64,000 nt of DNA from Pseudomonas mohnii (GCF_900105115.1 NZ_FNRV01000001.1:682001-746000), one strand, 5' to 3'. Counted from the stretch's first letter, positions 1-9,096 are shown. The notes: generated by a model from the letters alone, not told the origin. A program made the numbers and translations.

Positions 1-527
1 TTATCGACTTTCGTTGAGGGCTCCGCGGCACGACTGCCCTTGAACGCATCACGCCGCGCCTGTCGCTCCAGGGCATAAGCGGCACTCGGCTCACTGATCA
101 GTTCTTCACGGCGCAACAGCTGGCCGCAATGTTCGCAAAGCGGCCCGAGCCCGGCGGGTTGCCCGCAGGTCTGGTGGGTGTATCGGACCGCCAGGCCCTC
201 CTCTTGCGATTTGCACCAGGTTTCCCCCCAGGCACGCAAGGCAAGAATCACCGAGTAAAAGGCCTGCCCCTTTTCAGTGAGGTGGTACTCGTGACGCAGC
301 GGCCGTTCGCTGTAGGCACGACGTTCGACCAGCCCGTCGGCTTCCAGGCTTTTCAGGCGTGCGGCGACCATCTGGGGAGTGCCACCTGTCTGCGCCTGGA
401 TCTCATCGAAGCGATGACTGCGCATGAACAATTCCCTGAGCACCAGCACGGTCCAGCGATCTCCGACGACCGATTCGGCCCGGGAAATCGGGCACAGGGT
501 TTCAGGACTACTCTTTTTTATCGCCAT
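1..527 (-). CDS. HxlR-family transcriptional regulator (3' end outside window)
   Basis: DNA-binding regulator of the HxlR winged-helix family. The protein opens MAIKKSSPETLCPISRAESV and continues with VVGDRWTVLVLRELF, the family hallmark, followed by recognition-helix text (TPQMVAARLKSLEADGLVERR) and the wing (RHEYHLTEKG). About 175 residues are visible. A Cys-containing tail (QTCGQPAGLGPLCEHCGQ, near residues 130-147) resembles the C-terminal Cys pairs seen in many longer HxlR proteins. The reading frame is still open at base 1, so the C-terminus lies outside the window; the stop-like triplet at bases 1-3 is out of frame. It is divergent from the isochorismatase/aldehyde dehydrogenase pair, which it probably controls (inference). 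Confidence 0.85.
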   Translation of the reverse strand, partial: MAIKKSSPETLCPISRAESVVGDRWTVLVLRELFMRSHRFDEIQAQTGGTPQMVAARLKSLEADGLVERRAYSERPLRHEYHLTEKGQAFYSVILALRAWGETWCKSQEEGLAVRYTHQTCGQPAGLGPLCEHCGQLLRREELISEPSAAYALERQARRDAFKGSRAAEPSTKVD

Positions 528-624
528 ACGGTCTTGCCTCTTTCACACTTACTATGATTATCATATCTACAACATGCCAAGGCAAGCCCGTGGCACGGAT
601 CAACCCCTTCCCTGGAGAACCGTC
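528..624. promoter_or_regulatory. Divergent promoter region, HxlR gene / isochorismatase gene
   Basis: A 97-bp gap between two divergent starts. It holds an AT-rich core (around 549-575, ACTATGATTATCATATCTAC) that must carry both promoters, and a TGGAGA ribosome binding site at 614-619. An operator for the HxlR protein is expected here, but no clear palindrome was identified. Confidence 0.45.
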
Positions 625-1248
625 ATGTCGAACGCTGCCTACCCGCTTGGCCGGACCGCTTACCTGCTGGTCGACCCCTACAACGATTTTCTGTCCGAGG
701 GCGGCAAAGTCTTCCCCTTGATCAAGCCGATCGCCGAGCAAGTCGGCCTGCTCGACAACCTGCGCGCCCTCGATCGTACTGTCCGCTCCCTCGACATTCC
801 GGTGGTCATCGTACCGCACCGGCGCTGGGAAAAAGGCGACTACGAAAACTGGGATCACCCGAGCCCCTCCCAGTGCAAGATCCAGCACATGCACCACTTC
901 GCACGCGGGGAATGGGGCGGTGAATGGCACCCGGATTTCGCGCCAAAGGACGGTGACATCGTTGTTTCCGAACACTGGGGATCGAGCGGTTTCGCCAACA
1001 CCGACCTCGATTTCCGCTTGAAGCAAATGGGTGTCACCCACGTGATCATCGTCGGCCTGCTGGCCAATACCTGCATTGAGGCCACCGCCCGTTACGCTCA
1101 GGAACTCGGCTACCACGTCACCCTGGTGCGAGACGCCACTGCGGCATTCAAGCCGGAAATGATGCACGCCGCCCATGAACTCAACGGCCCGACGTTCGCC
1201 CACGCCATCGTGACGACGGACGAACTCATCGCCACGCTGGCGCAGTAA
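625..1248 (+). CDS. Isochorismatase-family cysteine hydrolase
   Basis: Cytoplasmic alpha/beta hydrolase of the isochorismatase/nicotinamidase superfamily, 207 residues. Asp17 in LLVDPYNDF matches the first catalytic Asp and Cys150 in LLANTCIEATAR is the nucleophile. The Lys normally found before the SAF-type motif is not visible: the segment reads VVSEHWGSSGFANTDL, with Glu near the expected position. The start at 625 is chosen for the TGGAGA site upstream; the frame stays open further 5' into the HxlR region, but that is unlikely to be translated. It sits 10 bp before an aldehyde dehydrogenase gene, so the pair is probably an operon acting on an amide or ester and then an aldehyde (inference). 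The substrate is unknown. Confidence 0.85.
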   Translation: MSNAAYPLGRTAYLLVDPYNDFLSEGGKVFPLIKPIAEQVGLLDNLRALDRTVRSLDIPVVIVPHRRWEKGDYENWDHPSPSQCKIQHMHHFARGEWGGEWHPDFAPKDGDIVVSEHWGSSGFANTDLDFRLKQMGVTHVIIVGLLANTCIEATARYAQELGYHVTLVRDATAAFKPEMMHAAHELNGPTFAHAIVTTDELIATLAQ

Positions 1249-1258
1249 GGTGCACAAG

Positions 1259-2824
1259 ATGAAATTGACCGGAAATCTGCTGATCGGCGCCCATGAAATC
1301 CCTGCCACCGAAGGGACCATGAAGGCGCTGAACCCCGCGACCAACCAGCTCATCGAGCCGGATTTCGCCCTGGGCGGCGTCGAGCAGGTCGACAGGGCCG
1401 CGACCCTCGCCGACGAGGCCTTTGACGCCTACAGCCATACCTCGCTCGCCGAGCGCTCGGCGTTCCTCGAACGCATCGCCGACCATCTCGATGCCGCCAG
1501 CAAAGCGCTCGCGGCACGGGCAGCGCTGGAGACCGGTTTGCCCGAGGCGCAACTGCAGGGTGAAGTCGCAAGAGCCGCCACCCAGTTCCGCCAGTTCGCC
1601 GATGTCGTGCGCAAAGGGCGCTTCCTGCAAGTGGCCATCGACCCGGCGCAACCTGATCGCCAACCCCGCCCGCGCATGGACCATCGACTGCAGAAAATCG
1701 CCATCGGCCCGGTAGCGATTTTTGGCGCGAGCAACTTCCCTATCAGCTACTCGGTGGCCGGTGGCGACACCGCTTCGGCATTGGCCTCTGGCGCAACAGT
1801 CATCGTCAAGGCCCACAACGCCCACCCGGGCGCCTCGGAAATTCAGGCCCGAGCCATCCGCCAGGCGGTGCAGGACAGCGGACTGCCTGAAGGTGTGTTC
1901 TCCATGGTGCGCGGCAGTGGCAACGCGATTGGCGAAGCCCTGGTCGACCATCCGTTGATCAAGGCGGTGACCTTCACCGGCTCGGAACAAGGTGGCATGG
2001 CGCTGTACCGTCGTGCGCAACAGCGCCCGGAACCGATTCCGGTGTTTACCGAGATGACCAGCGTCAACCCCACATTCGTCCTGCCCCACGCGCTGGCCGG
2101 GCGTGGTTCGCAGATCGGTGATGGTTTCGCCGAGCGCATGTTGGTCAACGTCGGTCAGGCCTGCCTCAAACCGGCGATCCTGATCGCCATCGAAGGCACC
2201 GGATTTGACGCATTGCGCGCCGCGATGGCCCAGCGCGCGGCCCAAGCAGGTGCGCGTCCGATGCTGACGCCGGGCATTCACGCGTCTTACATCCGCGGCC
2301 TCGACGACCTGCAACGCGCCGGCGCCCGACTGGCGGCCGAGGGGGAGCCCGCCCATGGGGATCTGGATGGCCACTCTGCGTTGCTGGAAGTCGATGGCGC
2401 GCATTTTCTCAGCGAGACGGCACTGGCGCACGAAGTGTTCGGGCCGGCGGCGTTGTTGGTGAAGGTCAGGGACGCGGCGCAAATGCTCGCCGTCGCCCGC
2501 TCGCTTCGCGGTCAGCTCAGCGCTGCCATGCACCTTGAGCAGACGGACATCGAACTGGCCCGGCGCTTGCTGCCGATATTGGAGCGTCGCACCGGGCGCA
2601 TTGTCGTCAACGCGTTTGCCCACCCACAGGAGGTGTCCTTCGCCACCATCCACGGGGGACCGTTTCCGGCATCATCGGACAGCCGCTTCACCTCGGTGGG
2701 CATGACGTCCATTGAGCGTTTCCTGCGTCCGGTGTCGTATCAGGGCTTTCCCGATGCGCTGCTACCGGAGGCACTGCGAGACATCAACGCCCTTGCAGTG
2801 CCACGCAGCGTGGACGGTCAGTAG
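1259..2824 (+). CDS. Aldehyde dehydrogenase, alpha-ketoglutaric semialdehyde dehydrogenase-like
   Basis: NAD(P)-dependent aldehyde oxidation; 521 residues. It shows Asn159 in the GASNF motif, VTFTGSEQGG for cofactor binding, Glu265 in TEMTSVNP, and catalytic Cys302 in NVGQACLKP. The MTSVNP block and overall length fit the subfamily of 2,5-dioxovalerate (alpha-ketoglutaric semialdehyde) dehydrogenases, although GQxCxKP carries Ala where many members have Phe. An in-frame GTG at 1250 is possible, but ATG 1259 is better placed behind TAAGG (1246-1250). It follows the hydrolase gene directly and ends in an intrinsic terminator that reaches into the convergent gene. The substrate cannot be fixed from sequence. 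Confidence 0.85.
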   Translation: MKLTGNLLIGAHEIPATEGTMKALNPATNQLIEPDFALGGVEQVDRAATLADEAFDAYSHTSLAERSAFLERIADHLDAASKALAARAALETGLPEAQLQGEVARAATQFRQFADVVRKGRFLQVAIDPAQPDRQPRPRMDHRLQKIAIGPVAIFGASNFPISYSVAGGDTASALASGATVIVKAHNAHPGASEIQARAIRQAVQDSGLPEGVFSMVRGSGNAIGEALVDHPLIKAVTFTGSEQGGMALYRRAQQRPEPIPVFTEMTSVNPTFVLPHALAGRGSQIGDGFAERMLVNVGQACLKPAILIAIEGTGFDALRAAMAQRAAQAGARPMLTPGIHASYIRGLDDLQRAGARLAAEGEPAHGDLDGHSALLEVDGAHFLSETALAHEVFGPAALLVKVRDAAQMLAVARSLRGQLSAAMHLEQTDIELARRLLPILERRTGRIVVNAFAHPQEVSFATIHGGPFPASSDSRFTSVGMTSIERFLRPVSYQGFPDALLPEALRDINALAVPRSVDGQ

Positions 2825-2837
2825 GTGTCAACGAAGG

Positions 2838-2868
2838 CCCGGTACTCAGGGGGTTACCGGGTCTTTTT
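2838..2868 (+). terminator. Intrinsic terminator after the aldehyde dehydrogenase
   Basis: CCCGGTA (2838-2844) pairs with TACCGGG (2855-2861) across a 10-nt loop and is followed by TCTTTTT. The hairpin overlaps the last codons of the convergent diguanylate cyclase gene, whose stop is at 2846-2848. Confidence 0.7.
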
Positions 2869-3961
2869 CCAAGGTATGCACCTGGTTCCGGCCATTGCGC
2901 TTGGCCTGGTACAACGCGTCATCAGCGCGGGTCACCAAGCTTTCCAGGTTGTCGCCGGGTTCAGTGAAGGCGACACCAAAGGACGCGGTGACCGTGTCCA
3001 GCACGGTGTCGGTGCCCCGCGCCTTGATCCGCAGCGACTGGACTTTCAACCGCAGTTGTTCGGCGAAGGCGTTGGCCACGGTAAGATCGGCGCAGTGTTC
3101 GAGCACCACACAAAATTCCTCACCGCCGTAGCGCGCCGCGAAAGCGTTGGCTGGCAGCGCGTCGCGCAGTACCTGACCCACATGCTGAAGCACCCGATCG
3201 CCCAGCGGATGACCGTACTGATCGTTGAACTGCTTGAAATGATCGATATCCAGCATGACCAGCGCCACGTTTTGCGACGCTTTGACCAGCGCTTGCTCCA
3301 GCTGGCGGGTGAACGCAGACCGATTGAGCAGCTCGGTCAGGCCATCCAGCGTGGCGGCCCGCTGCGCACGCTCGAGCTTGTCCCGCAGGGTTTTGATTTC
3401 GCTTTGCGCTGATTGCAACTGGGCAAGGAAGTGTTCCTGCTGGCTCTGCATCAGCCGGGTGCTCTGCTGCAGCTCGCTCAAGATGTCCGGCAGACGAGCG
3501 CTGACCGGCTCATCGAGCATCTCCATGCACTGGCCGAGACGGCTCTGAAAAGTCAGATTGCCCTTGACGCTGCGCGAGACATCCCGCTCCATGCCATCCA
3601 CCAGGCTGATGACCTGATGCTGGTCCGCGCGGACATCGTCCAGTTCGTCACGGATGATGTGCTCGCGAAACAGCTTGGTGGCGGATTCTGGCGGAAAGTA
3701 GTCGAAGTCTCTGAGCACCCGGTCCAGGTGACGATTGAGCTCCGGGTCCTGGCCCTTGCTATAGGTGTACCAGAGCGCGTAATGCACAGGATTGGGCGCA
3801 ATGTTGTGGCGGACCATCAGGGGCACGGCTCGCTTGAGCAAGGCCGCGGCTTCCCGGGTGTCCTCCGGATACAGCGCTAAAACATTCGCACGCGATTCTG
3901 ATTGGCTCATGGCATCACTGTGGTTATTGGTCTTGGGCATTCGCAGCGTGCGATGAAGCAT
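2846..3961 (-). CDS. Diguanylate cyclase (GGDEF), cytosolic
   Basis: Predicted to make cyclic di-GMP from two GTP. The C-terminal ~165 residues form a GGDEF domain with DGLTELLNRSAF, MLDIDHFKQFNDQYGHPLGD and an intact active site ARYGGEEF. The N-terminal ~180 residues are helical and charged with no membrane segment (ALYPEDTREAAALLKRAVPLM onward), probably a sensory or dimerising domain with a coiled-coil linker (QSQQEHFLAQLQSAQSEIKTLRDKLERAQ). No RxxD inhibitory site is evident upstream of GGEEF. The start is uncertain: ATGs at 3961, 3940 and 3910 are all in frame and none has a strong ribosome binding site; MSQSESRAN at 3910 may be the true start. No EAL or HD-GYP partner is next to it. Confidence 0.85.
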   Translation of the reverse strand: MLHRTLRMPKTNNHSDAMSQSESRANVLALYPEDTREAAALLKRAVPLMVRHNIAPNPVHYALWYTYSKGQDPELNRHLDRVLRDFDYFPPESATKLFREHIIRDELDDVRADQHQVISLVDGMERDVSRSVKGNLTFQSRLGQCMEMLDEPVSARLPDILSELQQSTRLMQSQQEHFLAQLQSAQSEIKTLRDKLERAQRAATLDGLTELLNRSAFTRQLEQALVKASQNVALVMLDIDHFKQFNDQYGHPLGDRVLQHVGQVLRDALPANAFAARYGGEEFCVVLEHCADLTVANAFAEQLRLKVQSLRIKARGTDTVLDTVTASFGVAFTEPGDNLESLVTRADDALYQAKRNGRNQVHTLEKDPVTP

Positions 3962-3992
3962 ACCGATACGCCCGACAAACGGCTATCCATAA

Positions 3993-4898
3993 CTAGCGGT
4001 TTTGCGGCCGTCGATAGGGTTCGATGAACCCGCAACCAAGGATTTCGTTCAGGCGCCGGGTATCGCTCATTCGGCGAAACAACCCGGGCGTGCGCCACGG
4101 CGCGTGACCGTCAATGTTCGGTGCGCCCAACCCGGCCAGCACGTCGTCGATCAGTACGGAGCGGGTTTCGAACGAAATTCGCGTCAATCCGGTGTTGTTA
4201 CCCACGCCGGCATGGGCATGCGCCCCGGAAAAGGCAATCAGGCTCCCCGGGGCGATATCCACGGCCACCCCCTGCTGCGGGTCGATTGCCTCCAGTAGAT
4301 GCGGGATGGCCTCGTCGGCATCCACCGCATTACGACCGTCACGATGGGAGCGCTCAAGGATCGCGCGCATATCGAAATCCGCACTGCAATTGCGCAGCGC
4401 TTGCTGCCACAGGTGCGGATACAAGGCAACGGTCCGCCCTGTCGTGATCGGATAGATCGGCGCCCACCAGTTGGTTTGTGCATAGAGATTCGAGCCCCAG
4501 GTATCGCGGTGAAAGGCGATGGTGGCGGTGGTGCGGGCGCGCGGCGTCGATTGCCGGGGTTCTCGGTGAGGTTGAAAACGCAGGTGCAGGCGGTCACAGG
4601 CCAGGGCATCGGGGGCCAGGCCCAGGCTTTCCACCACGGCCCGCCAATGCTCGCGAACCTCTTTCGAGCGGGCAAAGGCGTTCTGACATTGGGCAAAACG
4701 CAGCGTTTGTTCATCATGGCTCAGATAACGGTGAATCTCTGGCGGCGCCCAGGGATGCAGCGCGTCTTCCAGCCATGCACGGGTCAATGCCACCAGTGCC
4801 GCCATGGCGGGCAACTCGGCAATACGAATGATCTCGCCGGCATAGATCCGATCGTGAAACTGCCGAGCGCTGCCCGGTCTTTGCAGTGAGCTGTACAT
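3993..4898 (-). CDS. Putative Fe(II)/2-oxoglutarate-dependent oxygenase (phytanoyl-CoA dioxygenase-like)
   Basis: A 301-residue protein without signal peptide or membrane segment. FHRDTWGSN supplies a His-x-Asp pair typical of the 2-His-1-carboxylate iron site. AFSGAHAHAGVGNNTG about 95 residues later can supply the distal His, and LTRISFETR offers an Arg for 2-oxoglutarate. This order (HxD, distal H, R) is that of PhyH-type oxygenases. I cannot assign a substrate, and the call rests on motif order alone. It lies upstream of and in the same direction as the diguanylate cyclase gene with a 31-bp gap, so the two may be co-transcribed. Confidence 0.5.
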   Translation of the reverse strand: MYSSLQRPGSARQFHDRIYAGEIIRIAELPAMAALVALTRAWLEDALHPWAPPEIHRYLSHDEQTLRFAQCQNAFARSKEVREHWRAVVESLGLAPDALACDRLHLRFQPHREPRQSTPRARTTATIAFHRDTWGSNLYAQTNWWAPIYPITTGRTVALYPHLWQQALRNCSADFDMRAILERSHRDGRNAVDADEAIPHLLEAIDPQQGVAVDIAPGSLIAFSGAHAHAGVGNNTGLTRISFETRSVLIDDVLAGLGAPNIDGHAPWRTPGLFRRMSDTRRLNEILGCGFIEPYRRPQNR

Positions 4899-5030
4899 GA
4901 CCTGATCTCCCTAAACGTAGCGCTCTTGACTGTAGAGGTGAGCCGATTGCGCCGGGAAGCATCAGGCGTGGCGGAAAAAGGCGGATCAGCTCAAGGTGAA
5001 CCGGCGCGCCAATGTCTGCCGAGCGAAACG

Positions 5031-5065
5031 AAAAAAGCCCTGCACGCGTGAACCTGCAGGGCTTT
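5031..5065 (-). terminator. Terminator downstream of ybdD-cstA
   Basis: AAAGCCCTGCA (5034-5044) pairs with TGCAGGGCTTT (5055-5065) across a 10-nt loop. Read on the minus strand the right arm runs into a T tract (complement of A5031-A5036), so it ends the ybdD transcript. Confidence 0.75.
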
Positions 5066-5120
5066 CTGGTCTAGCTGACCTTCTCATTCACCCGGCCTGA
5101 CCGGCCGGTTATTCATTTGC

Positions 5121-5318
5121 TCAACAACACTTCGGTCCAGCCTTGCTGCCGTAACGGGCTTCCTGGCGTTCGCGGAAGAACGCCTCGTAGTCCATCACCG
5201 GTTGGTCCGGGTGTTTGGTTTGCATGTGCTCGACGTAGTTGTCGTAGTCGGGCATGCCGACCATCAGGCGCGCGGCTTGCCCGAGGTATTTACCGAGGCG
5301 ACTCAAGTCATTGAACAT
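5121..5318 (-). CDS. ybdD: YbdD/YjiX-family small protein
   Basis: A 65-residue protein: [20 protein letters not shown] at the N-terminus, then [12 protein letters not shown] and a C-terminus ending GPKCC. The [33 protein letters not shown] block and the double Cys at the end are the family signature. YbdD/YjiX genes are regularly the last cistron after a cstA-type transporter, as here (14 bp downstream). The molecular role is not established; it is assumed to assist the transporter. Confidence 0.9.
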   Translation of the reverse strand: MFNDLSRLGKYLGQAARLMVGMPDYDNYVEHMQTKHPDQPVMDYEAFFRERQEARYGSKAGPKCC

Positions 5319-5332
5319 GGCGCACTCCTCGC

Positions 5333-7390
5333 TTACGCCTCTGGCAATGCCTGGAATGGCGCTTCTTTATCCGTACGCTCCTTGGTGCCCCAGGCCGCGA
5401 CACCGACCTTCAGCGCAAAGAACAGGATGCTGAACACTACGAACAGGAACAGCGCGGTCAGTGTTGCGTTGGTGTAGGCGTTGAAGATCACATGCTGCAT
5501 CTGTGTGATGTCCTTGGCCGGCGCCAGCACCTGGCCGTTGGCCAGCGCATCGCTGTACTTCTTGGCCAGTGCCAGGAAACCGATCGCCGGGTTGGCGTCG
5601 AACAGCTTGATGAAGCCGGCGGTGGTGGTGCAGATCAGCAACCACACGGCAGGCAACAGCGTGACCCAGACGTAACGCTGGCGTTTCATCTTGATCAGCA
5701 CGACGGTGCCGAGCATCAGCGCGATACCGGCCAGCATCTGGTTGGAGATGCCGAACAGTGGCCACAGGGTATTGATGCCACCCAGCGGATCGATCACGCC
5801 TTGATACAGCAGGTAACCCCACATCGCCACACAACCGGCGGTCGCGATCAGGTTGGCGGTCCAGGATTCCGTACGGCGCAGCGCCGGCACGAAGGACCCG
5901 AGCAAGTCCTGGAGCATGAAGCGACCGGCACGGGTACCGGCGTCGACCGCCGTCAGGATGAACAGCGCTTCGAACAGGATCGCGAAGTGGTACCAGAACG
6001 CCATGGTGTTTTCACCCGGCAGGACGTGGTGCAGGATCTGCGCGATACCGACCGCCAGGGTCGGCGCACCACCGGCACGGGCCAGGATCGTCGTTTCACC
6101 GATGTCCCTGGCGACCGCTTGCAGGGCGTCCGGTGTAATGGTGAAGCCCCAGCTGCTGACGGTTTGCGCGACGCTCACGGCATCGGCGCCCACCACGGCG
6201 GCCGGACTGTTCATGGCGAAATACACGCCCGGATCGATCACCGAAGCCGCGACCATGGCCATGATGGCGACGAAGGATTCCATCAGCATGCCGCCGTAAC
6301 CGATGTAACGGGCATGGCCTTCACTGGCGAGCAGTTTCGGTGTGGTGCCGGAAGCGATCAACGCGTGGAAACCGGACACCGCGCCACAGGCGATGGTGAT
6401 GAACAGGAACGGGAACAGACCGCCCTTCCACACCGGGCCGGTGCCGTCGATGAACTGGGTCAGTGCCGGCATTTTCAGCTCGGGCATGGTCACCAGGATG
6501 CCGATGGCCAGGGCCACGATGGTGCCGATTTTCAGGAAGGTCGACAGGTAATCGCGCGGTGCCAGGATCAGCCACACTGGCAGCACGGCAGCGACGAAGC
6601 CGTAGCCGATCAGCATCCAGGTGATCTGGATTCCCGTGAAGGTAAAGGCTTTGGCCCACACCGGATCGGCGGCAATCTGCCCGCCCAGCCAGATCGAACC
6701 CAGCAACAGCACTACGCCGATCACCGAAATTTCACCGATACGGCCCGGGCGGATGTAGCGCATGTAGATGCCCATGAACATCGCGATCGGGATGGTCGCC
6801 ATCACCGTGAACATGCCCCACGGGCTGTCCGCCAGGGCCTTGACCACGATCAGCGCCAGCACCGCGAGGATGATGATCATGATCAGGAAGCAGCCGAACA
6901 GCGCGATGGTCCCGGGAATGCGGCCCATTTCTTCACGGACCATATCGCCCAGGGAGCGGCCGTTGCGGCGGGTGGACATGAACAGGACCATGAAGTCCTG
7001 CACGGCGCCAGCCAGCACCACGCCGGCGATCAGCCACAGCGTGCCGGGCAGGTAGCCCATTTGCGCCGCCAGCACCGGACCGACCAGCGGACCCGCGCCC
7101 GCGATGGCCGCGAAGTGGTGACCGAAGAGCACGTGCTTGTTGGTCGGTACGTAGTCCAGACCATCGTTGTTGAGCACAGCGGGAGTGGCTCGATTGGGGT
7201 CGAGCTGCATCACTTTATTAGCGATGAACAGGCTGTAATAGCGATAAGCAACCAGATAGATAGCGACGGCTGCAACGACGATCCACAGGGCGTTGATCGC
7301 TTCGCCGCGGCGCAAGGCCACGACACTCAGCGCAACCGCTCCCAGGACGGCCACGGCAAACCAGGCAAGGTGTTTAGCCAGACGGGGCAT
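5333..7390 (-). CDS. cstA: CstA-family carbon starvation / pyruvate transporter
   Basis: Inner-membrane transporter of 685 residues, the usual length for CstA/BtsT. Many hydrophobic segments are visible, with [39 protein letters not shown] in the N-terminal part and [19 protein letters not shown] in the middle, both family landmarks. Family members import pyruvate or peptides under carbon limitation. The start at 7390 (MPRLAKHL) is preceded by CAGGAG at proper spacing; an upstream in-frame extension to 7489 has no support. It forms an operon with ybdD. A histidine kinase/response regulator pair reads away from it, and direct repeats at 7504-7536 suggest the two are linked in regulation. Confidence 0.9.
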   Translation of the reverse strand: MPRLAKHLAWFAVAVLGAVALSVVALRRGEAINALWIVVAAVAIYLVAYRYYSLFIANKVMQLDPNRATPAVLNNDGLDYVPTNKHVLFGHHFAAIAGAGPLVGPVLAAQMGYLPGTLWLIAGVVLAGAVQDFMVLFMSTRRNGRSLGDMVREEMGRIPGTIALFGCFLIMIIILAVLALIVVKALADSPWGMFTVMATIPIAMFMGIYMRYIRPGRIGEISVIGVVLLLGSIWLGGQIAADPVWAKAFTFTGIQITWMLIGYGFVAAVLPVWLILAPRDYLSTFLKIGTIVALAIGILVTMPELKMPALTQFIDGTGPVWKGGLFPFLFITIACGAVSGFHALIASGTTPKLLASEGHARYIGYGGMLMESFVAIMAMVAASVIDPGVYFAMNSPAAVVGADAVSVAQTVSSWGFTITPDALQAVARDIGETTILARAGGAPTLAVGIAQILHHVLPGENTMAFWYHFAILFEALFILTAVDAGTRAGRFMLQDLLGSFVPALRRTESWTANLIATAGCVAMWGYLLYQGVIDPLGGINTLWPLFGISNQMLAGIALMLGTVVLIKMKRQRYVWVTLLPAVWLLICTTTAGFIKLFDANPAIGFLALAKKYSDALANGQVLAPAKDITQMQHVIFNAYTNATLTALFLFVVFSILFFALKVGVAAWGTKERTDKEAPFQALPEA

Positions 7391-7503
7391 ACAAGGTCTC
7401 CTGCCGACAGCCAGTGGACTGCGGCGGTAATTTTTATAATTGTGTCCGCAATGCGGAGCTGGCCCAATATCCCCGTATGTCGTCCACAAATAAATCCGCG
7501 TTA

Positions 7504-7536
7504 CTACGTACGTGTTTTCTACGTAGTTCTACGTAG
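7504..7536. promoter_or_regulatory. Triplicate CTACGTA repeats upstream of cstA
   Basis: CTACGTAC at 7504-7511, CTACGTAG at 7519-7526 and CTACGTAG at 7529-7536. Each contains the palindrome TACGTA, and the starts are 15 and 10 bp apart. The position about 115-145 bp upstream of the cstA start, between cstA and a NarL-type two-component system, fits a LuxR/NarL-type operator (inference). Confidence 0.55.
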
Positions 7537-7556
7537 ACGCCCCTCCCCCAATCCCC

Positions 7557-7580
7557 TGTAGGAGCGAGCCTGCTCGCGAT
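7557..7580 (+). repeat. REP element (single)
   Basis: TGTAGGAGCGAGCCTGCTCG followed by CGAT. It is a fluorescens-group REP half-site with an internal GCGAGC/GCTCGC hairpin, the same family as the pairs at 15400, 19689 and 49155. Confidence 0.7.
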
Positions 7581-7734
7581 GTACGTCAGGGCAACGCGGG
7601 CATTCAGACAACCCGCGTTATCGTTGACGCCCCTCCCGAGCAGGAGGTCTGCATGACCAGCGGACCTTTGGCTATCTCCTACAAGGTGCTTGTTTGGCAT
7701 ATGATCCCGAGCCTTCGCGGGGGCAGGAGTCAAG

Positions 7735-9096
7735 ATGCAGCTCAAACACAAAATCGTCGCGCTCGGGATTCTGCCGCTGGTACTGGCCATCGCCGTCATC
7801 TGTGCGCTGGTGATTTCCCTCAATCGCCAGCTGGGTGATCAACAGGCACAGCTGATCGAAGACAGCATTCTGGCGAGCAAGCGCGCGGAACTGAAAAACT
7901 ACGTGGAAATGGCGCAGAGCCTGATCGCGCCGCTGTACGACGACGGCCACGGAGACGCGCATGCCCAGCAACAGGTGCTCGAAGAACTGCGAAAGCTGAG
8001 CTTTGGCATCAACGGTTACTTCTTCGTTTATGACCACGAGGGCCGCAGCCTGATGCATGCGCGGCAATCGGATCTGGTAGGCCAATACCTGTGGGACATG
8101 AAAGACCCCCACGGTTTGCCGGTGATTCAGGCGCTGCTCAAAAGCGCGCAATCGGGCGAAGGTTTTCAACGCTACGCGTGGAACAAACCCTCCTCCGGCC
8201 AGGTGACCGACAAGCTCGCTTATGTGGTGATGCTCGACCGTTGGGGCTGGATGCTCGGCACCGGCATCTACCTTGAAGACGTCGAACGCGCTACCCAGCA
8301 GGCCCGTGCCGAAGTCGCCCAAGGCATTCGCAAGACGATGATGGCGATTGCCGTGGTCGCACTGGTGGCGGTGCTGTTCGTCTTCGCCACCGGCATGACC
8401 CTGAATGTCAGCGAGCATCGTCTGGCCGATAAAAAACTGCAGCGCCTGACCCAGCGCATTGTCAGCCTGCAGGAAGAAGAACGATCACGGGTTTCCCGCG
8501 AACTGCACGATGGCATCAGTCAGGTGCTGGTCTCGATCAAGTTTCAGTTCGAACTGGCCAGCCATGTTCTGGAGAACGGACAGGACAAAGGCCTGGGCAT
8601 TTTGAGAGACGCCACTGAACGCCTGGGCCAGGCGATTGGCGAAGTGCGCAGCCTCTCCCACGACCTGCGCTCGTCCTTGCTCGACACCCTGGGCCTGCCG
8701 GCCGCCATCGGCCAACTGGCCGCCGAATTCGAGCAACGCAGCGGGCTGACGGTGACGTACAACGACAACGAGTTCGACTGCCAGTTGGTCGATGGCGCCG
8801 CCGTTTCGCTGTTTCGTATCGTCCAGGAAGGCCTGACCAACATCGAACGCCACGCTCAGGCCAAAAACGTCTCCATCACCTTGCACGGTTCGGAAGAAAA
8901 CGTGCGCCTGACGGTGGTCGATGACGGTGTCGGTTTCAACGTCGCTCAGGTCGAGCGTCGTCACGCCGGCATTGGCTTGCGTAATATCCGCGAACGTGTC
9001 GAACATTTTGGCGGGCGTTTCGAGTTGATCTCGATGCCGGGAAGAAGCTCGCTGGATGTTCTGCTACCCATGAAACCCTCGGGCAGCCAACGCTGA
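7735..9096 (+). CDS. Cache-domain sensor histidine kinase (HisKA_3/NarX type)
   Basis: Membrane sensor kinase of 453 residues. Transmembrane helix 1 is at residues 8-28, a periplasmic single-Cache region at about 35-185 (GINGYFFVYDHEGRSLMH, WGWMLGTGIYLEDVE), and transmembrane helix 2 at about 201-223. The HisKA_3 dimerisation helix carries phospho-acceptor His258 in SRELHDGISQ. The HATPase has IVQEGLTNIERHA, DDGVGFN and GIGLRNIRERV. Cache sensors of this form often bind small carboxylates, which suits the divergent cstA transporter (inference). The ribosome binding site GCAGGAG precedes ATG 7735. The cognate regulator follows after 25 bp. Confidence 0.92.
   Translation: MQLKHKIVALGILPLVLAIAVICALVISLNRQLGDQQAQLIEDSILASKRAELKNYVEMAQSLIAPLYDDGHGDAHAQQQVLEELRKLSFGINGYFFVYDHEGRSLMHARQSDLVGQYLWDMKDPHGLPVIQALLKSAQSGEGFQRYAWNKPSSGQVTDKLAYVVMLDRWGWMLGTGIYLEDVERATQQARAEVAQGIRKTMMAIAVVALVAVLFVFATGMTLNVSEHRLADKKLQRLTQRIVSLQEEERSRVSRELHDGISQVLVSIKFQFELASHVLENGQDKGLGILRDATERLGQAIGEVRSLSHDLRSSLLDTLGLPAAIGQLAAEFEQRSGLTVTYNDNEFDCQLVDGAAVSLFRIVQEGLTNIERHAQAKNVSITLHGSEENVRLTVVDDGVGFNVAQVERRHAGIGLRNIRERVEHFGGRFELISMPGRSSLDVLLPMKPSGSQR

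Noticed and set aside
1..3. TAA-like stop of the HxlR gene at the left edge
   Set aside because: The frame set by ATG 527 places codons at 5-3 and then runs off the edge, so the triplet at 1-3 is out of frame.
1226..2653. 475-codon minus-strand frame opposite the aldehyde dehydrogenase
   Set aside because: Antisense of a clear enzyme gene; no motif.
5492..7561. 689-codon plus-strand frame opposite cstA
   Set aside because: Shadow of a high-GC membrane gene; composition is His/Asp/Gln/Arg-rich and no domain is visible.
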